Assembly (NCBI GenBank): GCA_024138025.1 | Contig: JAMXBD010000583.1 | Span: 558,001 to 622,000, forward strand | Length of the DNA stretch: 64,000 nucleotides | DNA from: Combretum micranthum | Lineage: Eukaryota > Streptophyta > Magnoliopsida > Myrtales > Combretaceae | Direction: 5' to 3' | Program-made: the position numbers and the translations under genes | Shown here: positions 1-12,054 of the stretch, in pieces | Position numbering within the stretch: position 1 is the first letter of the stretch | How the letters are laid out: each line of letters opens with the position of its first letter | Notes under the pieces: generated by a model | Database searches by the model: none | What the model saw: only the letters and a program-made list of their open reading frames with translations | Told to the model about the DNA's origin: nothing

Positions 1-365
1 TAATCTGATAGGCAAGATAAATCTAATTATGATTATCATATACTATCGTTGCTGCAATATGATATTATCAAACACCAACCCCTTTATATGTTAGCTTTTA
101 TTTAATTTAAATACGTTGCTTCTTTCATTTTGTAGAGCCCTCTATATGTTAAAACAGGTTATGTGGTTTATACAGGATATAAAGACCCATTTCCATACCC
201 TTCTCTGTAAAAGTAAATTTTAAAAAATCTATTCCCATACCTTAGCCTATGACCCTCAACTCCTCGCCGAACCATATCGGTTGAATGGGGAATAGGTTGG
301 TACCTAGTGCAACAAAGCTATAATTTATAAGGTACTCTCATTTAAGACCTTCATCGATGTCACAT
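1..365. other. Unassigned AT-rich flank left of the first retrotransposon
   Basis: I see no open frame of note here. Positions 190-300 carry repeated 'cccatacc'-like strings (reverse strand GGGTATGG), a texture often seen at the ends of plant hAT-like miniature elements, but no paired ends are visible. The last five bases, CACAT at 361-365, are the left target-site copy of the element starting at 366. Confidence 0.4.
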
Positions 366-3300
366 TGTAAACCCCGGTTTTCTTAGTAACCGAGTAAACT
401 CCGTAAATCAGAAATCAAAACCCTAAATAGGATTAGTACTAGCAACCTAAGAACCCTAGGTCCGGCTTTTCTTTGATTTCTATATAAAAGAACCTCTATA
501 GAATAATTTAAGGTGGATTATTGTTTTATAGCATATTTCAAACCATACAAAGTTTTGATTTCAAAAAATTTTCTGTTCAGGGCATTCCCGAGCTCCATTA
601 TGGAAAAGCGAGCTCCGGAACTAGAAACTCAGAAAAATATTTCGGCATAATTTTTGGAACCAAAATTTTATGAGGATTTCAAAAATATATGTTTTATAAT
701 TTTTCGGATCATAAAAATTACAGTTATAGCCTTTTTCTCGTGTTTTCGTTACTACCGGTAAAGTAGATGTCTTATCTACTATTTGTTACTATTCACAAGT
801 ACAACCTACTACACACACACCCATACCCTAGTCTTACATCCTTACAAACACTCAATTATATTTTCTTTTCCAAGAATTTTTGTCTCTTAACAAATTATTA
901 CATTTAATACACTTTATTACACAAATTACAATTTCAAATAAATCAAAACACTCCCTCTCTTTTTTCTAGTGGCCGGCGCATCCCCTTCCATTTTTCCTCC
1001 CAATTTGTTTATTTTATCTTCTTTTATAATACAAACAAACCCTAATTTCACTTAATAAAAATAGTCTTTTATTTTCTCTCTCCTTCACTTTTACTTCATT
1101 TGTTCAAAAATCACAAAAATCCTCTCTTCTTTCTCCTCTTTGCCATGACACCCTAGCCTCCCCACACACAAACAAAAGCTCCATTTTCTTCTGCATTTTT
1201 CATCTATTTCAAGCTTTAGGTGATGATTCTCAAGCGTTACTACCATTTAATCTTGTAATGGCAAGATTATTCATGAGTGTTTTCACTCAAAGTCCCCATG
1301 AGCACTTGCTAGGGACAAGAAAATGCTACTATATGAATATCAAGCCATCACAAGAGTAAATCTTGTATTTGATTAAGTTTTGTCGGGATATCTTCATGTT
1401 CATGCATGTAGAAGTAGAGTAAAGTAGAGATCTAGCATAAAAATTTCATGTTCGTGCTTTTAAGCTTCATTTCATGCATCATAAGTAGTAGATCTAGCTT
1501 TTAGATGCTTATACCATGCTTAACATTTATGATCTTATGGATGATTTATGCTTTCATGCATTCATATTCATGAAGGCTTTCTTTTAGGTATATAGATGTG
1601 GTAGTTGGTAGATCCTTAAGTAAATAAAGCAAGGAACTTGAAAAGGAAAAGTTTTTATTTGAAATACTCAAAGTCAAATTCGTATGATTTCAAGACCCTA
1701 TTTTAAAAACCCTTTTATCAATTTTAAAACTCATGTTTCATGTGAAAAATGAATGGTATAAGTAATAGGTATCATTAAGTAGTGATTTTTATGAGTTGAA
1801 ATGAGTTTTAATGAGATTAATGTATAAAACAAGAAGTGGAATCTAGATAGAAAATTTTGAGTTAGTACTTAACATATGAAATTCGTAATTTTGAATATAG
1901 GACATAAGAACACCTATCATCCAAGTTCAAAATAGAATTTTTATGTATTAAATGGATTCCTTAGTAATAGGTATCTTAAATTCTTAAGTTTTAATGCATT
2001 AAACAAGTTTTTCCCAAATGAATCATTCAAAAATTTAATTTCAAGAAATTCGGATTTTTGGATAAATCCTACTTGAAAACACATTTGCAAAGTGCAAAAT
2101 GCAAATTTTCATATAGAAATGAAGCCTTGGGTAATAGGTATAATGAAACTCAATTTAGACAAGGATAAATTGATTTCCTTAAAGAAATAACTCCAAAACA
2201 AATGAGATGGTCTAAGGTAGGAAACTAGTTTGCTTGGAAGTGTGTAGTCATGGAGTTTCACAAATAAGAAGTTTCTTAATTTTCCTTTCTGTAAATAATA
2301 TCAAAAGCATGCATGCATCAAGTTCATATCATATCATTCATGATAGGAAATCATCGATATTGCATGTGTAGTTAAGCTATATGCTAGAAACATCACAAGC
2401 AATCACAAAACTATTTTTCGGAAGTGAAGTTTTCGACTGATCAGCTTATTCCGTGACCTAAACCTTTTTGAAACTTGAAAATAATATTTGGAATAGATAG
2501 ATCTTTCGAAGTAGATAGAAATCGATATATTCTATGCTCAATTCTGAGTTGAAATGAGTTAGATATGGTCATTTAAAGTTAGGACTTTATCTTTTGCGGA
2601 AATTAACGAACTTAATAGCTCGAATTGTTGAGTTATTAAAACCTTATAAGAAATACTCATTTAAGGTATTCCTTGTACTTAGGTGAATTGGAGGACGGAT
2701 TTCTACTCCCCGAGGACTACTACGACTAGTGGATTTCTCTCCATGGCAGAGTGAGTTCATTTCTTAAATAGTTGTGCTCATGTATGTACTTGTAATCGTA
2801 GTGGCATTAGAATTAGGAAAAGATAAAATTACGATGATTGTGACATAATCTTGGTTGAATGAATGATAAGTATATCGGGACGAAACTTGTTGATAAATCA
2901 TTGTATGAGCTAGTATAGACTTGGATTGTCTGAAATTCTCTATGATCGCACTTAATTGCCTAATTAATATGCCACGATTATATGAATAAACTGTACATGC
3001 ATATCACGTAGTGAGTCACATTGCATGAGTTATTATACCTTTGTGGGAATAAGGCATAGTAATTCGGGCAACGAGGGGTCGGTAAACTGTTGTTGGCGGA
3101 TGGGCGAAATTGAAAAGTGCGTGGGTGGGCACCTGTATAAACCATAGTAAAAATTTAAATGTGGTGGGTGGGCACCCGTATCAACCATAATAAGAAGTGA
3201 GAAGTATTTAAATGATGGTCGTATGGGCCTGAAACACCTAACCCGAATGGAGGGCGTAAATTCATTCAACATAAGATTTCTGGATGGTCTTGTGTACTGT

Positions 3301-3847
3301 ATGCTCATATGGTTGTGCATTCATATGGTTGCTAATGACTTGTCTGTTATATACTATTGTTGAGTATTGAATATTTGGAATTGAATCTCATTAAGCCTGT
3401 AGCTTACACTCCGATAGTTTTCTTGTGGTGTTCCTATTTTTGGTTGTTCCGAGAGAACACATTTCACAGGGTTATCTTTTGGATGAAGGAGCTTTTGAAG
3501 AAGTCTAGACCTAGCTAGAGGCGTGGACTTCTAGAAAAATCTCTTTAACATAAACCCTAATGATTGTAATATGGTTTAGACCGGATAGACTTCCATTATT
3601 ATTTTGGTGGGGGTATGCCCCCTTGACTTTTGTAAAGACTTAACTTATTTGTTTCGTTGTGATTTCTATTCTTAATGCTAATGTATGCCTTCTTTAGACT
3701 ATTCGATTCAAAGTGTGATCCTAAAAGTTGTGCAAGTACACCTTACACCCGATATGTAAACTTATGGGATGACTAAGGTTATCATACTTAAGTTTAAATA
3801 TCGAGTGTGGTGGACTGTCGCGTTTTGGGTACCCTTTGGGCGTGACA
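366..3847 (+). repeat. 5' LTR of the Tekay-type element
   Basis: This 3482-bp LTR starts TGTAAACCCC and ends GGGCGTGACA. It is closely matched by the interrupted copy from 9299 to 17798. It contains a pyrimidine-rich stretch and leader-like sequence around 1050-1200, where the LTR transcription start could lie, and an internal tandem duplication at 3121-3225. Short ORFs inside it, such as the minus-strand one at 3033-3320, run across this duplication and are not genes. Confidence 0.9.
3121..3225 (+). repeat. Two-copy imperfect tandem repeat (~52 bp) inside the LTR
   Basis: Two consecutive units share the pattern GTGGGTGGGCACC-GTAT-AACCATA followed by an A-rich end. The second unit carries a short insertion. 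The homologous position of the 3' LTR (13512 onward) has the same duplication, split from its left flank by the Copia solo LTR. Confidence 0.75.
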
Positions 3848-3855
3848 GTTTAAGT

Positions 3856-3867
3856 TGGTATCAGAGC
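3856..3867 (+). other. Primer binding site (initiator tRNA-Met)
   Basis: TGGTATCAGAGC lies 8 bp after the 5' LTR end. It is the standard plant tRNA-iMet complementary site and fixes the element's orientation and LTR boundary. Confidence 0.95.
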
Positions 3868-4456
3868 ATGGTTAAGAGTTTACAATCATAACTACAACTA
3901 AATAGCCTTAAAGAGGGATAAAAAGAAAAGATAGAATAGAATTAAAAAGAAAGACTTAGATAGGATGATGACCAGGGTACGAGTCTTTGAATCCTATTTC
4001 CTACCTCTTGTGGATAGTAACCACTAGGAAGCAATCGGCTTAGCATTGCGAAGCATCCATAGGCGACCCAACGAGACTCTAATAGGATATTGCTTAGGTG
4101 GTCTTGATTGTTTTCAGAATTGCATTGTTATTAATAAATGTTGGTTGTTTCGTTGCTGCATGAAACACAAGACTTTACTTGAATGTCGTATATGAGGATT
4201 TTTGGATGTGCTGTTTAAATTTCTATAAAAGTTATGATTACGTTTTGTGATTTTAAGATTTCATTACTTAAATTCCTGATTTCCTTTTTGTACTTTTATT
4301 TTCTGTTTCTACTACAATTTCCTTTATTTCCGCTTTCTTGTTTAAAAACATTAATAAAATATTAAGAAGATTACTTATCTAGACATAATAAAAATTTGAA
4401 ACAGCCGTGGTAGGAGAAGGAGACGTCAAGAGGAAAGTGCCTCCAACCAACCCAAT

Positions 4457-5570
4457 ATGGAAGAAGGGCAACAAGCTGCCCCACCTCCAAACTCTCCCGC
4501 CGATACTACTCAGGTAGCCTTGCAAGCCATGCTTGGATAAATGGCACAAATGACTCAAGTGCTTGAAGCACTTCGGTAGACTTTACTAGCTCAAGCACCA
4601 GCTCTCGCTCCACCTCCACCGGCACCGCAAGCTTCTGTAAGGATGCCGGCACAAGAAAGAGCGCATTCTCATACTGCGCCCTTGCCTCCTCCACCCCCAA
4701 TGAGGTCATATAAGAGCTCCCTACCTGAGTTCATTAAGAGTAACAGGTACTTTGAAGGAGTTTTTGGAAAACGGATGAGGATGAAGATTGGTTAGCTCAA
4801 ATAAAGCGATCCTTCAATGCATTTGGTGCCGCACCACTGAGAATTGACTGGCACTTACATGCTCCGGCTCAACGCACGAGTTTGGTGGGACTCCAAGCAA
4901 AGAGAACTCATCCAATTACTTGGGAAAGGTTCCGCCATGAGTTTTTGGAAAATTACTTCCCCGGTAGTCTCCGGGTGCAGTTTAGTGCGGATTTCCTGCA
5001 CATCGCTCAGAAAGGCCGAACGGTGGAGCAATATGAAACTGAATTTAGCGGTTACTACAGTATGCCTCGGATTCTTACAAGTATAGTGAGGAGCTAAAAA
5101 GACAAGTTTTCCTGAATGGTTTGGATGAGGAGTTGAGAATGAGGCTAGAGGAATTTGATATTAGATCGTTTAGAGAATTAGTGGAAAGAGCCCGTATAGT
5201 GGAAGAGGCTAAGAAGAGAAAGGGCAAAAGTACAGAAAGGACACCTTCGTATTCGGAAGGAAGTTTTATGGGGGATCAGGATCTGGATTCTCTCAAAAGA
5301 GGTTTAAGCCGTCTTATGGCTTTAAGAGTAACGCTAGTGGGGCACAGCCTACCCCTAAAGGTGTTAGTTGTTGGAAATGTAAGGGGGAACATTACCCCAA
5401 GAGATGCCCACAGTTAAGGTATAAGTGTTATTTTCTGTGGCGAACCATCTTACAAGATTACTGATTGCCCAAGGAGGGCTACCACTATATGTTTTTTTGC
5501 AAGCAAAAGGGTCACTTTGCCAATGAGTGCCCACAAGAAGGATGCCCCAGCTAGATCTTTTGGAGGATCA
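4457..5570 (+). pseudogene. Degenerate gag of the Tekay-type element
   Basis: Gag forms the retroelement particle and binds its RNA. The reading begins MEEGQQAAPPP at 4457 but meets stops within about 130 codons, including one just after 'QAMLG'. A proline/alanine-rich linker follows, then a capsid-like segment at about 4740-5100 split over two frames (RVWWDSKQREL, then WERFRHEFLENYFP). A helical part sits at 5121-5270 (RELVERARIVEEAKKRK). Two zinc-knuckle remnants follow: CWKCKGEHYPKRC near 5365, one residue short of the usual spacing, and a frameshifted second one near 5490-5535. Family and order fit a Tekay gag. The multiple frames rule out a functional protein. Confidence 0.85.
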
Positions 5571-5925
5571 GCAGTGGCAAGACCGGAAATGGGATCGGTG
5601 AAATAATGGTAGCCGCTCTGCGTCAGCGATGCATGGGATGAGGATCTATAACCTCAAGGACGATAGGTATGTGAGGAGATGGGAGATGAAATTGCGGATT
5701 GGCTGCTCTCGAAGAGGATAATGGTCCGGACTTCGGCCTTGTTACAGGTACATCTCCTACTTTTTGCTCTTGTTTATCTTTTGTTTTAATGTTAAATTCA
5801 AGTTTAAGGAAAGAAAAACAAGCTCAATTAAGTTAAAGAAGTTAGGAAAGTAGTTAGGATGGTATGAAGTTAGTGATTAGTAAGTGTTGGACGCAGGACA
5901 CATATGGGTAGATAAAAGCAGCGCC

Positions 5926-6396
5926 TATGCTTTGTTTGACAGGAGCCACACACTCGTTTATCACCGCCAGATTGGCTAGACAAGTTGGTTTACCAATAGT
6001 CACTGTTGCCTCTAGCTTTGTGTTAAAACCCCTACTGGAAGCATTGTGATAACAAATGAGATGTTAAAGGATTGTCCAATGGAGATTCACGGGCATAGTA
6101 CAAGGTGTGATTTAATAGTGTTGGAGATGAGTATATGAGTGATTTTGGGAATGAGTTGGCTAGCTGTTACTAAAGCCGTTGTGGACTGTCGAAAGAAGAA
6201 AGTGAATTTTAAGGATGATAATGGATTGGATGTTGAGTTCACGGGTGAGATCGTATCTTCAAGAGGAACAGACTTAGGCTCATTTGAGTTGATCATGGAT
6301 GGAGATGTTGAGATTGAAAGTGAAAGTTTCCTAAATGCAATGGAAAAAGAGGAAGGATTACCTAAGATTGAGGATATAACAGTTGTCAAGGAATTT
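5926..6396 (+). pseudogene. Degenerate aspartic protease segment
   Basis: A retroviral-type protease site is recognisable at about 5935-5965: an aspartate codon, then after a short deletion GATHSF in another frame. The second half of the domain is read at 6139-6200 (ILGMSWLAVTKA), which matches the usual ILGxDWL motif with its aspartate replaced by serine. The loss of frame inside the active-site triad and this substitution indicate an inactive copy. The frame then runs into the start of reverse transcriptase. Confidence 0.75.
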
Positions 6397-7152
6397 TCCG
6401 ATGTCTTTCCGGACGAGTTACCAGGTTTGCCTCCTAAGGAGAAATTGATTTTGAGATTGACTTGGTGCCGAACACCGAGCCGATATCAAAAGCGCCTTAC
6501 CGTATGGCCTCTGTTGAGTTAAAAGAATTACAAAAGCAATTGCAAGAACTCTTGGACTAAGGATTCATAAAACCAAGTGTGTCACCATGGGGTGCACCTG
6601 TGCTATTTGTTAAGAAAAAGGATGGGTCAATGAGGTTATTGTGGATTATCTGGAATTGAATAAAGTTTCATCAAGAATAAGTATCCACTTCCAAGGATTG
6701 ATGACCTTTTTGATCAATTACAAGGAGCAAGTGTATTTTCACGGATTGACCTATGATCAGGGCATCACCAAGTTAAGAGTCAGACCCAAGATGTACCAAA
6801 AACTGCTTTTCGAACTCGTTATGGACATTATGAGTTCCTAGTGATGTCTTTCAGATTAACAAATGTCTCCTGTTTATGGACTTGATGAATGGTATATAAA
6901 TCCTTGTTGGATAAGTGTGTGATTGTGTTTATTGATGATATTTTGATTTATTCGAAGACGAGGGAACAACACGAAGAGCACCTTCGCATGGCATTACAAA
7001 CCTTAAGGGAACATAAATTGTATGCCAAGTTTTCCAAGTATGATTTCTGGCTAGACAGGATCTCGTTTTTGGGCCATGTTGTGTCAGGTGAAGGCATATC
7101 TGTAGACCCCAAAAAGATTAAATCTGTGGTGGAATGAAAGCCACCTAAGACT
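6397..7152 (+). pseudogene. Degenerate reverse transcriptase domain
   Basis: This would copy the element RNA into DNA. Visible landmarks are DVFPDELPGLPP at about 6400, a [23 protein letters not shown] stretch at about 6585, a frameshifted [16 protein letters not shown] remnant at about 6690, and the catalytic FIDD box at 6928-6939 followed by ILIYSKTREQHEEHL. The thumb region GHVVSGEGISVDPKK precedes a stop at about 7135. At least four breaks are seen, and part of the palm around 6840-6890 is shortened. Family membership (gypsy RT) is clear; activity is excluded. Confidence 0.9.
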
Positions 7153-7755
7153 GTGACTGAAGTAAGAAGCATTTTAGGTTTAGCGGGATATTACAGGAAA
7201 TTTGTCCAGGACTTTTCCAAGATAGCCAAGCCGTTAACTCAGTTGACGCAAAAGAATGAAAGGTTTGTTTGGATAGAAAAGTGGGATCAAAGCTTTCAAG
7301 AATTGAAACAAAGACTTGTTTCTGCTCCTATCTTGGTTTTGCCAAACCCCGAGAAACCCTACACGGTACATAGTGATGCTTCGAGAAATGGTCTCGGATG
7401 TGTTCTCATGCAAGAAGGGAAGGTGACTGCATATACATCAAGGCAGTTAAGGTCACATGAGCAAAATTATCCCACGCATGACTCGGAGTTAGTCGCGGTT
7501 GTCTTTGCTTTGAAAATATGGAGACATTACCTTTATGGACAAAGGTGTGAGATCTACATCGATCATAAAAGTCTTAAATATTTGTTCACCCAAAAAGAAT
7601 TGAACATGAGGCAACGAAGATGGCTAGAGTTAATTAAGGATTACGATTTGGGAATTAATTATTGCCCGAGAAAGGTAAACGCGGTTGTCGATGCCTTAAG
7701 TTGTAAGAATTATGGTGAAGTTGCAACTCTTTTGACTGACCAGAAAGAATTGATA
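7153..7755 (+). pseudogene. RNase H domain and tether of Tekay pol
   Basis: An open stretch (7153-8364) covers the RT end ([14 protein letters not shown]), RNase H and the start of integrase. RNase H, which degrades the RNA of the hybrid, is recognised by [14 protein letters not shown] at about 7366, the [18 protein letters not shown] helix with its catalytic glutamate region at about 7440-7490, and [11 protein letters not shown] at about 7555. This is the best preserved part of the polyprotein, but it is an internal fragment without its own start. Confidence 0.88.
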
Positions 7756-9029
7756 AAAGAATTTGAGAAGTTAAGCATTGAATTTGTTGGGCAAGACTTG
7801 GAGATGGAAATAGCAAGTTTGGTGTTGGAACCTACTTTAGTAGAAAAGATTAAAGAGGCCCAACGTTATGATGAAGTGATTCAAAGGATAAAGAAGGAAG
7901 TTCAGGAGGGGAAGTATACTGATTTTACCATAGATGAAGACGACGTGATAAGGATGAAAGGACGACTGTGTGTGCCCAATGATGAAGAGATGAGGAAGGA
8001 AATTATGAGCAAAGCACGTAATTCTGGATATACAATACACCCGGGAGGAACCAAGATGTACCAAGACCTTAAAGGGCATTATTGGTGGAATGGAATGAAA
8101 CGGGATGTGGCAGATTTTGTGGTTAAGTGCCCAACATGCCAACAAGTGAAGGTAGAACATCAAAGGTCAGGTGGATTGTTAAAACCTTTGCGTATACTAA
8201 AATGGAAATGGGACCAGATTTCCATGGATTTTGTTTGTGGTTTACCGAGGACATCGTCAGGTCATGATGCCATATGGGTTGTGGTGGATCGGTTAACTAA
8301 GTTTGCTCATTTCTTGCCAATAAGTATGACTTTCCCATGGATAAATTGGCGAGACTTTACATGAAGGAAATTGTTCGCTTACATAGAGTACCGGCTGGGA
8401 TTGTGTCAGATCGAGACCCAAGGTTTGTGTCTAAGTTCTGGGAGCTTGCAGAGGTGTATGGGAACGAAGTTGCATTTTAGCACAGCTTATCATCCACAGA
8501 CTGATGGACAGTCCGAAAGAACAATTCAGACTTTGGAAGATATGCTTCGGGCATGTGTGATGGAGTTCAAAGGAAGTTGGGAAGCGCACTTACCTTTGGT
8601 TGAGTTCGCTTACAACAATAGCTATCACTCGACCATCAAGATGCCGCCTTATGAGGCCTTATATGGACGTAAGTGTAGATCCCCGTTGTTTTGGGATGAT
8701 GTGGAGAAGATGGTCTTGGACCTATCTTGCAAGATGCTGCCGACAAGGTTCGGATAATCCAACAACGGATGAAGGAAGCCCAAGATAGACAAAAGAGTTG
8801 GGCAGATTTAAAAAGAAGGATTCTTGAATTTCAAGTGGGAGATCATGTGTATTTAAAGATAAATCCTATAAAGAGTATTCACCGAGTTCGCTCACAAGGA
8901 AAGTTGAGCCCCTACATTGGTCCCTTTGAAGTGTTGGAACGGGTGGAGAGTTGGCATATCGCCTTGCCTTGCCACCAAATCTTTCGGAGTGCACAATGTT
9001 TTTCACTCTGGTTCTTCGCAAACATGTAG
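7755..9029 (+). pseudogene. Degenerate integrase
   Basis: The zinc-binding N-terminus is read at about 8035-8140 ([11 protein letters not shown], then CPTCQQ). The catalytic core shows the first aspartate in [10 protein letters not shown] (codon at 8227), the second in IVSDRDPRF (8409) and the glutamate in GQSERTIQ (8515). These are the DDE residues, but the second and third lie in different frames, so a small deletion separates them, and a stop after 'INWRDFT' (8364) breaks the chain earlier. The C-terminal LSPYIGPFEVLERV is present at about 8905. The enzyme would insert element DNA; this copy cannot be made as one protein. Confidence 0.88.
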
Positions 9030-9269
9030 CCGACCCGATCAGATCATAGAATTGGAACCGGTGTTACTAAAGGAGAACCTCACTTATGAGGAGCACCGGT
9101 GCAGATCTAGGATAAAAAGGTACAAAGATTAAGGAATAAGGAAATTAAGTATGTAAAGGTCCTCTGGAGGAATCATACACACGAGGAAGCAACTTGGGAA
9201 GCAGAAAATGAGATGCGGCAGAAGTATCCAAACCTGTTTAAAGAATCAGGTAAGCCGTTCAAGTTTTGA
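9030..9269 (+). pseudogene. Chromodomain-like C-terminal tail of integrase
   Basis: In one frame the segment 9150-9269 reads KVLWRNHTHEEATWEAENEM..YPNLF and ends in TGA at 9267. The W..H...EATWE pattern is the end of a chromodomain as found in chromovirus integrases, where it directs insertion towards particular chromatin. It supports the Tekay-type assignment. The upstream join to integrase is frameshifted. Confidence 0.75.
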
Positions 9270-9285
9270 GGACAAAACTTTGTTT

Positions 9286-9298
9286 GAGGTGGGTAGAT
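9286..9298 (+). other. Polypurine tract before the 3' LTR
   Basis: A short G/A-rich run (GAGGTGGGTAGA-like) lies immediately left of the TGTAAACCC that begins the 3' LTR. This is the expected place for the plus-strand primer. Confidence 0.65.
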
Positions 9299-12054
9299 TG
9301 TAAACCCTGGTTTTCTTAGTAACCGAGTAAACTCCGAAAATCGGAAATCAAAACCCTAAATAGAATTAATACTAGCAACCTAGGAACCCTAGGTCCAGCT
9401 TTTCTTCGATTTCTATATAAAAGAACCTCTATAGAATAATTTAAGGTGGATTATTGTTTTATAGCATATTTCAAACCATACAAAGTTTTGATTTCAAAAA
9501 ATTTTCTATTTCGGGCTTTCCCAAGCTCCATTATGAAAAAGCAAGCCCTGGAACTAGAAACTCAGAAAAATATTCTGGAATAATCGTTAGAAACGAAATT
9601 TTATAAGAATTTCAAAAATATATGTTTTATAATTTTTCGGGTCATAAAAATTACAGTTATAGCCTTTTCCTATGTTTTCGTTACTACCGGTAAAGTAGAT
9701 GTCTTATCTACTATTTGTTACTATTCACAAGTATAACCTACTACACACACACCCATACCCTAGTCTTACATCCTTACAAACACTCAATTATATTTTCTTT
9801 TCCAAGAATTTTTGTCTCTTAACAAATTATTACATTTAATACATTTTATTACATAAATTACAATTTCAAATAAAATCAAAACACTCCCCTCTCTTTCTTC
9901 AAGTGGCCGGCGCATCCCCCTCCATTTTTCTCCCAATTTGTTTTATTTTATCTTCTTTTATAATACAAACAAACCCTAATTTCACTTAATATAAATAGTC
10001 TTTTATTTTCTCTCTCCTTCACTTTTACTTCATTTGTTCAAAAATCAACAAAATCCTCTCTTCTTTCTCCTCTTTGCCGTGACACCCTAGCCTCCCCACA
10101 CACACACAAGCTCCATTTTCTTCTCCATTTTCATCTATTTCAAGCTTTAGGTGATGATTCTCAAGCCTTACTACCATTTAATCTTGTAATGGCAAGATTA
10201 TTCATGAGTGTTTTCACTCAAAGTCCCCATGAGCACTTGCTAGGGACAAGAAAATGCTACTACATGAATATCAAGCCATCACAAAAGTAAATCTTGTGTT
10301 TGATTAAGTTTTGTCGGGATATCTTCATGTTCATGCATGTAGAAGTGGAGTAAAGTAGAGATCTAGCATAAAAATTTCATGTTCGTGCTTTTAAGCTTCA
10401 TTTCATGCATCATAAGTAGTAGATCTAGCTTTTAGATGCTTATACCATGCTTGACATTTATGATCTTATGGATGATTTATGTTTTCATGCATTCATACTC
10501 ATGAAGGCTTTCTTTTAGGTATATAGATGTGGTAGCTGGTAGATCCTTAAGTAAATAAAGCAAGGAACTTGAAAAGGAAAAGTTTTTATTTGAAATACTC
10601 AGTCAAATTCGTATGATTTAGAGACCCTATTTTAAAACCCTTTTATCAATTTTAAAACTCATGTTTCATGTGAAAAATGAAGGGTATAAGTAATAGGTAT
10701 CATTAAGTAGTGATTTTTATGAGTTGAAATGAGTTTTAATGAGATTAATGTATAAAACAAGAAGTGGAATCTAGATGGAAAATTTTGAGTTAGTACTCAA
10801 CATATGAAATTCGTAATTTTGAATATAGGTCATAAGAACACCTATCATCCAAGTTCAAAATAGAAGTTTTGTATTAAATGGATTCCTTAGGTAATAGGTA
10901 TCTTAAAGTCTTAAGTTTTAATGCATTAAAAAGTTTCCCAAAGGAATCATTTAAAAATTTAATTTCAAGAAATTCGGATTTTGGATAAATCCTACTTGAA
11001 AACATATTTGTAAAGTGTAAAATACAAATTTTCATGTAGAAATGAAGGCTTGGTATATGTATAATGAAGACTCAATTTAACAAGGATAAATTGATTTCCT
11101 TAAAGAAATAACTCCAAAACAAATGAGATGGTCTAAGTTAGGAAACTAGTTTTCTTGGAAGTGTGTAGTCATGGAGTTTCACAAATAAGAAGTTTCTTAA
11201 TTTTCCTTTTTGTAAATAATATCAAAAGCATGGATGCATCAAGTTCATATCATATCATTCATGATAGGAAATCATCGATATTGCATGTGTAGTTAAGCTA
11301 TATGCTAGAAACATCACAAGCAATCACAAAACTATTTTTCGGAATTGATGTTTTCAACCAATCAGAACTGATCAGCTTATTCCGTGACCTAAACCTTTTC
11401 AAAACTTGAAAATAATATTAGTAATAGATAGATCTTTTGAATTAGATAGAAATTGATATATTATATGCTCAATTCTCAGTTAAAATGAGTTAGATATGGT
11501 CATTTAAAATTAGGACTTTATCTTTTGCGGAAATTGACAGACTTAGTAGCTAGAATTGTTAAGTTATTAGAACCTTATAAGAAATACTCATTTCGGTATT
11601 CTTTGTACTTAGGTGAATTGGAGGACGATTTCCACTCCCCGAGGACTACGACTAGTGGATTTCTCTCCATGGCTGAGTGAGTTCATTTCTTAAATAGTTG
11701 TGCTCATGTATGTGCTTGTAATTGTAGTGGCATTAGAATTAGGAAAAGATAAAATTACAATGATTGTGACATAATCTTGGTTAAATGAATGATAAGTATA
11801 TCGAGACGAGACTTGTTGATAAATCATTGTATGAGCTAGTATAGATTTGGGTTGTCTAAAATTCTCTATAATCGCACTTAATCTGCCTAATTAATATGCC
11901 ATGATTATATGAATAAATTGTACATGCATATCACGTAGTGAGTCACGTTGCATGAGTTATTATACCTTTGTGGGAAGAAGACATAGTAATTCGGGCAACG
12001 AGGGGCCGGTAAACTCGATTGTTGGTGGATGGGCCGGAATTGAAAAGTGCGTAG

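Noticed and set aside
4457..9269. Possibly translatable gag-pol of the Tekay element
   Set aside because: Stops in gag, a frameshift in the protease active site, several breaks in RT and a shift between integrase catalytic residues exclude a working polyprotein.
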